A DNA stretch of 64,000 nucleotides from Peromyscus leucopus (Eukaryota > Chordata > Mammalia > Rodentia > Cricetidae), in assembly GCF_004664715.2 (NCBI RefSeq), contig NC_051086.1:69116486-69180485 (forward strand), read 5' to 3'. Made by a program: the position numbers and the translations under genes. Under the pieces are notes generated by a model. The model ran no database searches, had not been told where the DNA came from, and saw only the letters and a program-made list of their open reading frames with translations. Within the stretch, counting starts at the first letter, position 1, and each line of letters starts with the position of its first letter. Of the stretch, positions 53,034 through 63,316 are shown piece by piece.

Positions 53034-53128
53034 GCTGGGCGTGCAGCCTAGTGCAGAGCACTTACTCAGTATGCATGCTAGTGTGCATGCGATTTCAGAG
53101 GCTGTGGGTTCCTCACCCAGCGCTGAAA
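53034..53128 (+). mobile_element. ID-type SINE with an internal extra segment
   Basis: 'gggctgggcgtgcagcctag', 'gcagagcacttactcagtatgcatg' and 'gctgtgggttcctcacccagc' follow ID. About 20 extra bases repeat 'gtgcatgc'-type sequence in the centre. Confidence 0.68.
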
Positions 53129-53141
53129 AAGAGAAAGAAGG

Positions 53142-53142
53142 T

Positions 53143-53187
<45 letters not shown>
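53142..53187. repeat. (GT)n microsatellite
   Basis: About 23 pure GT units just after the ID-type element. Confidence 0.98.
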
Positions 53188-53189
<2 letters not shown>

Positions 53190-53219
53190 CCACCACCAGC
53201 ACTACTTAAAGAAATCGGA

Positions 53220-53400
53220 GCCGGGCGGTGGTGGCGCACGCCTTTAATCCCAGCACTGGGGAGGCAGAGGCAGGCAGATTTCTGTGAGTTCGAGGCCAGC
53301 CTGGTCTCCAAAGCGAGTTCCAGGAAAGGCGCAAAGCTACATAGAGAAACTCTGTTTCGAAAAAACCAAAAGGAAAAAAAAAAAAAGAAAGAAAGAAAGA
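53220..53400 (+). mobile_element. B1 SINE, forward, full length
   Basis: 'gccgggcggtggtggcgcac' with CpGs intact, 'gttccaggaaaggcgcaaag', 'agagaaactctgtttcg' and an A-rich tail turning into GAAA. AGAAATC(G/A)GA flanks it at 53210-53219 and 53401-53410. Confidence 0.96.
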
Positions 53401-53410
53401 AGAAATCAGA

Positions 53411-53892
53411 TCCAAAGTCAAACACCTTTTTTTGACTTCTCTTTATTGATGTAGACTATGCAATGCTTTGTTGGGGGTGGGGACTTGGATAAAGGCATGT
53501 GGGAACTCTCAGCATCTAAGAGAAGTTAGCATAAACTCTCATGTTGAGATTATTTTCCAAAATTTGACCAGATGTTTAAGCAAATTAGCAAATGATTAAA
53601 GCAGCGGTCACAGAGACCTAGACCCCTGTGGGGATCAGCAAAGAAGCAAGACTTGGAGAAAGCCTTGCCCAGGTGTTCTCACTGGTGGAGAGGTTAGTCT
53701 GCTGTGGGTCCCTAAGGATAGATGGGCCAAATCCAGGCAAGCTGAATCAGAAGGAGAGGGTGGAGCGGGGAGTGTAGAAAAACGTACACACATGTGTTCA
53801 CCATGAAAATCTCTTCTGTCCAGTAACTGGTTAGTCCGTCCATAGTTAGTAACACATTCTAGGGGATTTCAACACTTAAAGAAGAAGGTATC
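53411..53892. other. Unique sequence
   Basis: No recognised repeat or gene. Confidence 0.45.
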
Positions 53893-54104
53893 AGGGCTAG
53901 GGAGATGATGGTTCAGGGGGCAGAGTGTTTGCCACAGATGTCTGAGGACCTAAGTTCGGAATTCTAGAACCCACATAAAGTTGGTGCCGTGGCAGTTGTC
54001 TGTAACCCCAGCACTCCTACCTGGAGACAGGAAGTAGAGGCGGGAAACTTTCCGAAGGCTTGCCTGCCGCACAAGGTAGCAAGCCACGTGCACCCCCCCA
54101 CAAA
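53893..54104 (+). mobile_element. Composite SINE
   Basis: 'gctagggagatgatggttcag', 'gtttgccacagatgtctgagg', 'tagaacccacataaagttgg', 'gtctgtaaccccagcactcc', then a degraded right part running into CA repeats. Confidence 0.8.
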
Positions 54105-54108
54105 CACA

Positions 54109-54150
<42 letters not shown>

Positions 54151-54164
54151 ACACACACACACCA
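54109..54164. repeat. (CA)n microsatellite, impure
   Basis: CA units with single 'ccac' and 'ata' breaks at the composite SINE tail. Confidence 0.97.
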
Positions 54165-54199
54165 CAAAGATTAAAAAGCAAATATCTCTAAAGTGTTCA

Positions 54200-54292
54200 A
54201 GCTAGGTGTGGTGGTGCACATCTGTAATCCTAACATTTTGAAGACCAGATACAAGGATCAAATGTTTAAGACAGCCTGAGCTATGATGCAAG
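54200..54292 (+). mobile_element. B1 SINE, diverged
   Basis: 'gctaggtgtggtggtgcacatctgtaatcctaac', 'gtttaagacagcctgagc' and 'gcaagaccctgg'. A G-run follows (54298-54308). Confidence 0.8.
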
Positions 54293-54308
54293 ACCCTGGG
54301 GGGGGGGA

Positions 54309-55111
54309 GATGGTCTCCAAGTGCTGCAGAGAAACCATTGATCAAATTCAAATGGACTCATAACTCTAGACAGGGTTTGGGGCAAGTCAGTTATCCTGTG
54401 AAGATTTAGCCTTGTTCCTTAAGCACCCATCCCAGCAGATGTCTAGGGTCACATTCAACACTTTCATTCATTATCTCTGTCCGTTTCTGGTTTGAAAAGT
54501 GCATGAATCTTGCTTAGAGTAGTAGATTCTCCTTTATCACCAAAGATTCGGGCCTGGACATCAACATACCACTTCCTTAATGTGCACATGGTTCTGCTGG
54601 GATAAGTCGTAGGGCTGGACTGTCTCTGGAGACACTCAGTGCAGTTTGGACCCACGGGGCTTCATTTGGGATGTCAGGGTTAAAAATTAACTATACTTCC
54701 CCAAAGAAACCAACAATAAGACAACAAGCATCTACTTGGATTTCTAACCAGTTTCATCTAGGGACTGTGTTCCTTATAATCTTAAAATTTAAATAAAAAG
54801 AAATGAACAGGACTTCGGTGCCGGGATAGGGGAACAGTCTCTGTGAACTCCAGTTTCCCTGTGAGTGGTTATGATGAAGATCATGGGTGACTAGTTTCAG
54901 CCTTTCCATGTTCTTCCAAAGGAGATTCAGAGCCCAGGCCTCCCCAGAGAGAGACCTAAGAGGCGACTCCCTATCAATTTCTGTATCTTAGGTTCCCTCC
55001 TCCATAGTTATTCTTATCGCTCCTCTGCTTCCATGGCAACAGGCAGTTCAGTGCCCTCGAATGCAGGTCATCTGCCAGTTAAATGTCACGTGATTTAAGA
55101 CCTAACATTGC
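54309..55111. other. Unique sequence
   Basis: No recognised repeat or gene. Confidence 0.45.
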
Positions 55112-55246
55112 AAACAGGGCAAGTGGTAGAAACCTGTAATCCCAGTCCTCTAGGAGAGACAGGAGGATCAGGAGTCATCATTAGCTACAGAGTAAATTGA
55201 GGCCAGTCTAGGACCTGTGAGACCCTGTCTAAAAAAGAAAACGGGG
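55112..55246 (+). mobile_element. B1/B4-type SINE, diverged
   Basis: 'gcaagtggtagaaacctgtaatcccagtcc', 'acaggaggatcaggag', 'gctacagagtaaattgagg' and 'gtgagaccctgtct'. Confidence 0.78.
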
Positions 55247-55427
55247 TGGGGGAAGGAAAGAGACATTTAAAAAAAACAAAAACCTTACATTGCAAAAGAT
55301 GGGATTCTGAGTAAAGTGTAACAGGGCATTTCCATAGCATTTTTTAGAAGGCCTGAGATTGTTTTCAAAAGAAGCCATTGGTCATCACTTTCTTCGGGCA
55401 CCTTGTATCAAAATATTTGTTTTTCTC

Positions 55428-55525
55428 ACATGTGTCAGAGATCCAGAGAGGTTGAGTTGCATGTCTGTGGTCACACAGCCAGTGATGTGAAAGGATCAGG
55501 CATGATCCAGGTGGTAGCAAAATGA
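55428..55525 (+). mobile_element. MIR SINE, core/right part
   Basis: 'gagatccagagaggttgagttgc', 'gtggtcacacagccagtgatg' and 'aaaggatcaggcatgatcc' are MIR-like. Confidence 0.82.
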
Positions 55526-56598
55526 AATGTTTGGGCTTTGACTGCAGAGTTCAGTACAAGGATGTCAGTCCTGAGATGGGGAGGGCAGCCTATCCTTCAG
55601 GTCCCCGTACCCTCCCAGGAGAACTGTATTTTCTACTTTCCTGAATTCTATTATGACAGGGTTTTTTTAATGATGTAAAATTTATGTGTACGTACGTGCA
55701 TGAAAATATGTGGCCACTCACAGATACATATATAGAAGATGAAAGAGAAAAATGGACAACTTATAATTACAGATATTTTTGTTCATCTGGTATCCAGATG
55801 ATCTCCCTTGATTCTGACAGTTTTGACAAATCAGTTTATTAAAATTGTAAATGTAACCCAGAGCTATTTAGTTCAGCTTGAGGCAGAAGGTCCTTTTCTC
55901 CTCCCATTATATTTTGCCGTCCTGTTACTAGAAGTAAATACAGCTCTGCCTAAAGACAAAAGAGCGGATCTTCAGGGACGATGGGACTTGCTGGCTGGAG
56001 TCCCACATGGTTTTACTGTGCAAAACCCTAAGGATATTTTCGTGTGGTTTAAACCTCAATCGGGCAGAGACAGTGTCTGCCTGCCCCATGCCTGCCCTCC
56101 TCCCAGCAATTCCTTCCTGACCCCTTCAAAGAGTAAGCTCGCTCCATCGGCTCCCACAAGGCTGCAGGAGACGTTATTGAGGTGACTCAAGGCAGGAAAT
56201 CATCAGCGTGGTGGATTTTGATTTGGGATCTATAGGATGTCGTGCTTAACGGCAAGGACAGACCCACTAGGAGACTGTGTGGCCGCAGCATGGCCCAGGG
56301 AGGCAGGATGGGAGAAGAGATGTACAGGGAGGGGGGAATTCTTGCTCTCCTTTTCTCACTTTTTATTTCATCTATCAACTGCAGTAGAAAGTCCGGAGTT
56401 TTTATTTCCAGTCTCATTAGCTTTAGCTGTCTTTCCTCATGCCACTGTGATTTAGTTGCGCGATCTGTACTCATAACTTCTCCGCTCACCAGTCATTTGT
56501 AAATATGCACTTACTTCTGTGACAAGCAAGGCATCTTCATCCTCATGCCGTGGGCTGCTAGCAACCTGGTGAAACCTAGAGAGCCTTTCTTGCAATAT
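55526..56598. other. Unique sequence
   Basis: No recognised repeat. A 125-residue frame (55808-56185) and overlapping frames at 56187-56502 show no known domain. Confidence 0.45.
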
Positions 56599-56714
56599 AT
56601 TTATTTTGAGACAGGGTCTCACTGTGTAGACCAGACTGCCCTCAAACTCAGAGTTCCACCTGCTTCTGCTTCCCAAATACAGTAACTAAAAGCCTGTGCC
56701 ACCATGTCTAGCAA
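56599..56714 (-). mobile_element. B1 SINE, reversed, diverged
   Basis: 'ttgagacagggtctcactgtg', 'agaccagactgccctcaaac' and 'gcctgtgccaccatgtctag'. Confidence 0.85.
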
Positions 56715-56734
56715 TCAATTTTTAAATTTTTTTT

Positions 56735-56917
56735 CAGTTATGTGTATGGTGGGGAGACATATGAAAGCACGAATGCAGGTGCCCGTGGGGACAGAGGTGT
56801 CAGATCTCCTAGAGCTGGGGACTGCAGGTGGTTAGGACCTGGTGTGGGTAATAGGAGCACTGTCCTCTGCGAAGGCAGTGTGAGCTTTGCACTGCTGAGC
56901 CCCCTCTCCAGCCCCTA
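56735..56917 (-). mobile_element. B3-type SINE, reversed, diverged
   Basis: 'gcaggtgcccgtggggacag', 'gtcagatctcctagagctgg', 'gcactgtcctctgcgaag' and 'gctgagccccctctccagcc'. Confidence 0.85.
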
Positions 56918-56929
56918 ATTTGTTATTGA

Positions 56930-57142
56930 TTTTTGAGGCAGTATCTCACCTCTCACAGGCTGTCCTCACATTAGCTTTTTAGCTAAGGACAACTGTGATC
57001 AGAAGATCCTCTTTTCTCTGCCTCTCAAGTCCTATGAAAAAGGGCATATGCCTGGTTTTATGTAATGCTAGAGGTCAGACCCAGGGCTTTGTGCATGCTA
57101 GGCAAGCAGGCACTCTTCCAACTGAGCTATGTTCCTAGCTTC
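56930..57142 (-). mobile_element. B4 SINE, reversed
   Basis: 'ttttgaggcagtatctcacc', then 'gaggtcagacccagggcttt', 'gtgcatgctaggcaagcagg', 'cttccaactgagctatg'. The ID head is clear at the right end. Confidence 0.85.
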
Positions 57143-57324
57143 TTAGAATATTTTTAAATGAGTAAAATAACATTTGTAGGAATATAATTACTAAAATATT
57201 TTAAATAACCACATATTTATGGCATAGTAATATATATACTTTTTTAACTTAGTAAATGATCAGAATTAATTACAACCATACTTTCAAAGTTGTAATATGT
57301 GAACACCAAAAATGAGCAATCAAT
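57143..57324. other. AT-rich unique sequence
   Basis: No recognised repeat or gene. Confidence 0.4.
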
Positions 57325-57505
57325 AATCCACAGACTGCTTTTGTAAATAAAGTTTTATTGGAACATAGCCATGTTCACATCTATGTATATTATTAGGTCT
57401 GCTTTCATTCTATAAGAGCAGAGTCTAGTATGGTTCTCAAACCCTAAAATATTTGCCATCTGGACCCTTATAGGAAAAAAAAAAAAACTTCACAATCCTT
57501 GGTTT
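57325..57505 (-). mobile_element. Ancient hAT-type (MER class) DNA transposon remnant
   Basis: 'cttttgtaaataaagttttattggaacatagccatg' in recognisable form, then 'gctttcattctataa', 'gcagagtctagta', 'aaatatttgccatctggacc' match a widespread mammalian non-autonomous element. Confidence 0.72.
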
Positions 57506-57987
57506 AAATTGCAACAATAATAGTGTGCAATAAACATACCAATTTTTATTGCTGACAGTCACAGGGCCTGCTAGCTACTGGGTTTCCCCCACATTAATCA
57601 GTGATATAAGTGCTCAGCTTCAGTGAGAAACTGGTGAAAAGAGGTGTGATTTGTTTTCCATCTGAAACCACCCGAATTCCATTCATGGGTCCCTTAGAGA
57701 CCTGTGGTCCCGGGTTAGGGACTTGTGAATGGAATTACAGTTGAGTGGATGTTTTAGCAGAAGGAAGTCGGTCATTCCTTTGCCATGTAAAACATCTGCA
57801 CCTTTCCACTCCACTCCCAGATTCCAGCATATTTTCCTACCAAGAAGCTGTAGGTAGTAAGTCAAAAAAAGTCAGGTCTCTCCTAGAATTAGGTGAGCAG
57901 AGCCGCTCTGGGTGTGTGCTCAGTGCCACAAAGACTCCGTATCTTGCTTGAAGAAGTCGAGTTCTATCAGCCAGCACAGAAAATTTG
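57506..57987. other. Unique sequence
   Basis: No recognised repeat or gene. Confidence 0.45.
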
Positions 57988-58240
57988 GGTTGGGGACTGG
58001 GGAGCTGACTTAGTCAGTAAGGTGCTTGCCACGCAGTCCTGAGAACCTGAGCCTGCTCCTCTAACCCGGCACTGTGGAAGCAAAGGCAGGCTCTCCAGAG
58101 CCCACTGGCTGGCCAGAATCAGTGAGAGAACTAGTCTCCAAAAATAAGAAGACTGAGGAAGATATCCAACATGACCCCTGACTTGCACACATGAATACAC
58201 ATGCACCAACACACATGTGCACACACAAATAAAAGCCTTG
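57988..58240 (+). mobile_element. Composite SINE
   Basis: 'gggactggggagctgactta', 'gtcagtaaggtgcttgccac', 'agtcctgagaacctgagc', 'ctctccagagcccactggctggcc' and 'cacacacaaataaaagcc' in the composite order. Confidence 0.83.
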
Positions 58241-58589
58241 AGATTCTCTACACACATAGTTGTTAATGATGCCCACCCCATTCATCCTCCCCTGCCAGGA
58301 GAGAAGGCCAGAATTTTCCCAGGCTGTTCCTGTCCTCTCTGATATAGAACTTGATTTTTCTCATCTTGTCTCTTAATGTCACACTTAGATGTACAACAGA
58401 ACATGGCTTTGCCATTTACGTGGCTGTGATATCTTTTCCCTCCAGGGACAGTTTCTAGTATTCAGCAATAACTTAAGTCCACTTAATGTGAAAACTGGTC
58501 CCACCTAATAGAACCTTCAGTATGCTAACCACAGCATTTCACTAATGAAATGCAACATTTTCTGCTTTCATAATATGGTCGTTTTAGAC
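58241..58589. other. Unique sequence
   Basis: No recognised repeat or gene. Confidence 0.4.
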
Positions 58590-59490
58590 TTTTTCAAAAT
58601 TATTTGACAATTTCATACATATATACACTGTGTCTCCCTCCCACTCCCCCTGGACCTCTCCTACCTTCCTGCCCTCCCCCCCTTTTAATCATCTATAATC
58701 TACTGGGTCCAATCAGTGCTACCTGCATGATCATAGGTACTTTACCCGTAGCAACATCCACAAAGAAAAATGATTCCCCTCCTCTAACAGCCACCAGTTG
58801 CCAATGACAGCATCTAAGCTAGATGTGGAGCCTCATTAGGTCTTCCAGAATCCACGCTGGACTTTTTGGCAGGTTTGATCTCGTGTGCATCTTGTGGAGG
58901 GAACTCTAACTGCTGTAGTGAGTTTCTAAACAAAAGGACCCTGTCATGTCCAGGAGACCGCATATCAAAGCACCCCTCCCCATCTTCAGGCTCTTACAGT
59001 CCTTCTGCTCCCTCTTCCAGGATGTTCCCTGAGCCTTGTAGGGATCGATATAGATGAACCTTCAGATATCCGCAGTCACATGTTCTCAGCACTTTGACGA
59101 GTTACGTATCTCTGCATTGACTGTTGTCCACTCATAGAGAAGCTACCCTGATAAAGGTAGAGAACTGCTAATCTTTGGATATAGATATAAAATATATATC
59201 TATATGTAGACATGTTATATATATATGTATATGTATATATATATATAATATCTATGGATATTTAGAAGGCAATTTGACAACATGTCCATTTATAAGAACA
59301 ATCATAGCAGATTCCTCTTGTAGGGCATATGGCCTCCCAGCCATGAATTTTGACCAGGTTTAGAGTACCAGGCATGAACTCCTTCCTGTGAAGCAGGCCT
59401 CAGATCCAGATAGAAATCAGTTGGTTACCCCATAGCAGTCATACCAACATTGTACCCATGTGCACATTCTGCTTAGCACACTTCATACCC
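58590..59490 (-). mobile_element. Lx-type L1 3'UTR, reversed, about 0.9 kb
   Basis: A long chain of rodent L1 (Lx) 3'UTR landmarks, reversed: 'tgacaatttcatacatatat' (58606), 'actgggtccaatcagtgctacc' (58701), 'cagccaccagttgccaatgac' (58789), 'tgtcatgtccaggagaccg' (58942), 'ttccctgagccttgtaggga' (59023), 'aggcaatttgacaacatgtcc' (59267), 'ccaggcatgaactccttcc' (59368). A TATA-rich expansion lies at 59178-59262. No ORF2 sequence is present. Confidence 0.88.
59178..59262. repeat. AT-rich (TATATC/TATG) microsatellite inside the Lx 3'UTR
   Basis: Mixed TATA, ATAT and TATG units replace a much shorter AT stretch expected in this L1 region. Confidence 0.85.
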
Positions 59491-59584
59491 TTGGGTAATA
59501 GAATAGTCTCTTTAGTGTGAATTTAGAGCCAAAGTTGATTCAGGATGTTCTTATGCTAATTTTATTTTGTTTCTTTTATTATTT

Positions 59585-59762
59585 TAAGTTCTTTTTTTTT
59601 AAATTAGGGTGTGCGCATGTCTGTGTGTCTGTGTCTGTACACTTGAGTGCAGGTACCCATGGAGGCCAGAGTGGATGTCAGATCTCCTGGAGTTGTGTCC
59701 TGAACTCGGTCCTCTGGAAAAGCGGTACATGCTCGTAACTTCTGAGCCATTTCTCTGGCCTC
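59585..59762 (-). mobile_element. B3-type SINE, reversed
   Basis: 'gcaggtacccatggaggccag', 'gtcagatctcctggagttg', 'cctgaactcggtcctctgga' and 'ttctgagccatttctctggcc'. Confidence 0.9.
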
Positions 59763-59889
59763 TTGCTCGGTTTGTAGATAAGGTGCTATGTCAATTAGTC
59801 TAGCCTGACCCAAAACCTTTCCTCCTACCCTAGCCTCTCAAGCCCGGGGACTGTAGGCACGCGTCACGATAGCTGACAGCTAACTGTTG

Positions 59890-60198
59890 TGTGATAACCA
59901 GCTTTGTATCAGTGTAGCACGGTGTCTGAGATAATGAACTTAGAAAGCCAAAGAGTACGGTCTGGACCAGTTTGGGGGTTCCAGTTATGACCAGCTAGCC
60001 TCATTGCTTTGGGGCTATATAAGGCAGCCCAGCATGGTGGGAATGCATGGTCAAACATAACTGTTCACCACAGGAGTTGTGAAACAGGGAGAAATAGAAG
60101 GGATCAGGGTCTAGACCACATTGACCTAAGGACCTCCCAATATGGCCACCCTCCTTTGTTAAAACCATTAGGGGACACCCAACATCCAGACTACAACA
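59890..60198 (-). mobile_element. MaLR-type LTR, reversed, diverged
   Basis: 'gagataatgaacttagaaag', 'cctcattgctttggggctat', 'gcagcccagcatggtgggaa', 'cattgacctaaggacctcc' and 'aggggacacccaacatccag' follow the reversed MaLR pattern, ending in 'actacaaca'. The last bases give CA in the reversed sense. No clear target duplication seen. Confidence 0.7.
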
Positions 60199-61861
60199 GA
60201 TGCCACCTTACCTAGAGCGCAGTACCTGGTTTTATCTACAGTTCCTGCTGTCAGTGCTCCTGTGGGTAGCTCAGGAGAGTGAGGTGTAAGGAGATGAGAT
60301 GACAGAGATAAGTGATGGGGTTCTAGAATTCATTTTCCCCCAACTTCCGGGGAACAGCCAGCCTTGCTTCTATAAAACTCCATCCTATTTCCAGGGCACC
60401 TATCCTCCCTGGGTGTGCGTTTCTCAGAAGGCCTTGTAGTTTAGGCTCTGTGGAGAAGGGCAGAGAGATGGACAGGCTCTGGCCATCGACCCTAAGAGAT
60501 AGATCTAGGGTCCTCATCACTTCATTCCTTTCTTTTCTACAAATTAAGGACTTGGAAAGTGAAAACCATCCACAAGGTCCCTCCCATGTGATAAAGTGTG
60601 GTCCTTGGACATTTGAGATAGCCCAACTTGTAGCAATTTGCCCACCTTCCATATTGTCCAGGGAAAGCCAACTCTTGCCGGATGGGGGCCTCTGAGACGG
60701 GTTGGCAGTGGCCATCCTCTCAGGCACTGAGTGGCCCTGCTGATGCAGCAAAGCTCAGAGAGTATTGATTTTTCTGGAGATATTTGAATGTCATCTTATT
60801 GAGATAAAATAAAGAGGATTGATGGGAAGCTAGAGCGGCAGGCCGCTGCTTGAGGCCTGGGCTGTGGGGAAAGAATGTAAGCCTGGGCCTGCGCTGGCAG
60901 ATACGGCAGTAGCCTGGGACTTCTAGGCTGCCGTGGAAATATGCAGTGGGTAAGCAGAAGGCCACAAACCTGTCTGAGCAGTGAGTGTCACTGATCCACT
61001 TGCGTCTGAGACCCATCTAGCTGCAGCTCCAGCCTCCCGGGCTTCGGGATGCTGATTTCAGCTGACAGCCTTACCACCTGTTGCTCATTGGACGCTGGTG
61101 TTTTCTCTCCTGCTGTCATTTCTCATTACCGCCCCTGACTTCGTTTTGGGGGAGTGGGATAGTGGGACCTGGCCAACCCCGAGAAAGAGGGCGCAGGTAC
61201 AAATGAGTGTTTTCTCTGGAGTTGCCGGTTTCTGGCTGGCCCAGCTTGAGGCAGCAGTAGGGGTTTCCCATCCGTTTTGGTTCTGCCTGTGTTAAGCCCA
61301 TAGTGCCCTGTGCTATGGTTTGCTGTGAATGTCTCTGGCCTCCTGGACCCTAAGTTCCTAGAAAACTGAGGCTCAACAGCACCATACTCAGTAGATGGGT
61401 GAAGGGAGGTGTCATGTCCCTACCTTCCCCGTTCTGATCATTGTCTCTCAGTGTCCTTTGTCGTTAGTCTAGATCCCAGTCCCTCGGATGGACACTAAAG
61501 TCCGTCTTATTAGCAAAATTAAAGACATGGACATCATCCTTAATCACTGCGACCTCCTTCACTCCTCCATACAGCAGACCCCCAGCTCACGCTACATTCT
61601 CCTCCCTCTCCAGCATGTCCAACCTTCAGCCTCTGGGTTGTGTGCACCCCAGGGTAGCTATGAATACAGCCCAACACAATTATATATTTAATTAAAACAT
61701 TGTGAGGTTTGTTTTGTTTTTGTGGTTTTGTGTGTATGTGACTTCTGCAGTTCTTGCTACCAAAAGTAGTGTCATGATATCAAAAGGTTAGATACACTTA
61801 AAATACTTTTTACCTTGCCTTTTCCTTGCCATCCCCACTCCCAGATCTCTTTAAAAATTTT
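60199..61861. other. Unique sequence
   Basis: No repeat family recognised. A 142-residue minus frame (60323-60751) overlaps plus-strand frames and resembles no protein. Confidence 0.5.
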
Positions 61862-61904
61862 CAACTTAATTTCTTATTATTTTATGCGTATGGATGTTTT
61901 GCCA

Positions 61905-61986
<82 letters not shown>

Positions 61987-62140
61987 CATGTGCATGCAGT
62001 ACCCTCAGAGGCCAGAAGATGGTGGTGTCAAATCCCCTGGGACAAGAATTACAGGCCTTCCCGTGGGTGCTGGGGATTGAACCCAGGTTCTCTGAAAGTG
62101 CAGCCAGCACTCTTATCTGCTGAGCCGTCCCTCCAGCCCT
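61862..62140 (-). mobile_element. B3-type SINE, reversed, containing a long GT tract
   Basis: 'cttattattttatgcgtatgg' is followed by the GT tract, then 'ccctcagaggccagaagatgg', 'ggtgctggggattgaaccc' and 'gccagcactcttatctgctgag' in reversed order. Confidence 0.93.
61904..61984. repeat. (GT)n with central (GC)n
   Basis: About 40 dinucleotide units with 'gtgcgcgcgcgtg' near 61923-61935. Confidence 0.98.
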
Positions 62141-62504
62141 CCCCCAGATCTCTTCTGACCTTCTTCCTGTGACGCTGACTCTGAAAGGCGGATGGACCTG
62201 GGTTTGAGGCCGTGATTTCTCTCTTCACTGTGTAAACCTGAGTTACCTCCCTAAGGCACCCCCACCCCTGGGTGTTAGCGCTCATGTCGTCTAACGTGCT
62301 GAACTGCACCTGGGTCAAGTGTGCTGACTACATTTGCTACAGCTTTCCCTGTCTTGATACCCTTGATACAGGAGGCCGCTGTACAGTGAATGAAATAAGA
62401 AGGTTCTTTGGGTCTGTGGGCTCCTCTGAATTTGGCCTGGGGCTTATCTCCCTATGGACACTTTACTTAAAATTAGAGTGGTTTAGCTATAATTCTTTGT
62501 TAGT
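62141..62504. other. Unique sequence
   Basis: No recognised repeat or gene. Confidence 0.4.
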
Positions 62505-62519
62505 CAGATACAGTCTGAT

Positions 62520-62551
<32 letters not shown>

Positions 62552-62620
62552 CAGACTGTATTCTGTATATATGTATATATTGTATATGTATATATATTGA
62601 AGAATATATATACTCTGGCT
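62505..62620. repeat. Inverted repeat around (CA)n, followed by TATA-rich tract
   Basis: Arms 62508-62520 and 62549-62561 are perfect 13-base complements. They are extended by CAG/CTG after a one-base bulge. A CA tract of 13 units fills the loop, and TATG/TATA units run to about 62620. Confidence 0.92.
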
Positions 62621-62629
62621 TTTATTCAT

Positions 62630-62730
62630 ATATGTTTTATTTTATGTGTATAGGCATATTGTCTGTATGTATGTCAGTACACAGTATGCATGTATGATGC
62701 CCACAGAGACCAGAAGAGGAGGTCATCTAG
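62630..62730 (-). mobile_element. B3-type SINE, reversed, left part of a split copy
   Basis: 'ttttatgtgtataggcatat', 'gatgcccacagagaccagaag' then breaks at 'catctag'. The copy continues at 63212. Confidence 0.82.
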
Positions 62731-63211
62731 TATTGTTTTTAACAAAATCTCAATTGTTCAGTTTTACCAATAAAGACTCAGGAGCCAGATGCTGGGGTGA
62801 AAACCTGCTAGCTCAGAGAGGCAGAGAAAGCATCCAGCTGACCTTCCTCCTTTAAGACATCCCAGAAAGAGGGCTTTCTCCTTCACCATCTCAAACAAAA
62901 CTCTTCACACTCAATGTTCCTCCCTTCTACTTCCTGTGCATCTCTCTATCCTTCCACTTGGCTCCCTCTTACACTCTATGGTTTTTTTCTTAAGAATATT
63001 ATGTCCACTTCCTGTCAACTGGTTGCTTGCTCCTTCTCTTGACCTGTGGTTGACTTGATTCAATCCTTTTTACAATATTCAAGCAGAAAGCTCTGGGATT
63101 AAAGAAAGCTCTGGGTGTGCTAGGCTGAGCCACACCAAAACCAGAAACAGCTTTTTCCAATAAATAACACAATCTCAGGGATCCACAGTGTGACCAAACA
63201 TCCTGCAACTG
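62731..63211. mobile_element. 481-bp rodent interspersed repeat inserted in B3
   Basis: 'ttttaccaataaagactcagg', 'gagccagatgctggggtg', 'aacctgctagctcagagagg' and 'gaccaaacatcctgcaac' mark a rodent repeat I recognise by pattern but cannot name. It includes a small reversed B1-like segment with a duplicated 'agaaagctctggg' (63085-63097 and 63103-63115). TCTAG flanks it at 62726-62730 and 63212-63216. Confidence 0.75.
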
Positions 63212-63316
63212 TCTAGAGTTCCAGACAGCTTTGATCCCTGGTGTAGGTGCTGGGAATCAAACCCAGGTCCTCTGGAAGAGCAGCAAAAGAAACCACTGAA
63301 CCATCACTCCAGCCCC
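63212..63316 (-). mobile_element. B3-type SINE, reversed, right part of the split copy
   Basis: 'gtgctgggaatcaaacccag', 'gtcctctggaagagcagc' and 'accatcactccagcccc' complete the B3 begun at 62630. Confidence 0.88.

Noticed and set aside
60323..60751. 142-residue minus-strand open frame
   Set aside because: No recognisable family, opposite plus-strand frame of 81 residues, no supporting signals.
61815..62172. Cys-Val repeat open frames
   Set aside because: Translations of the GT microsatellite in several frames; the DNA is a B3 SINE with a microsatellite.
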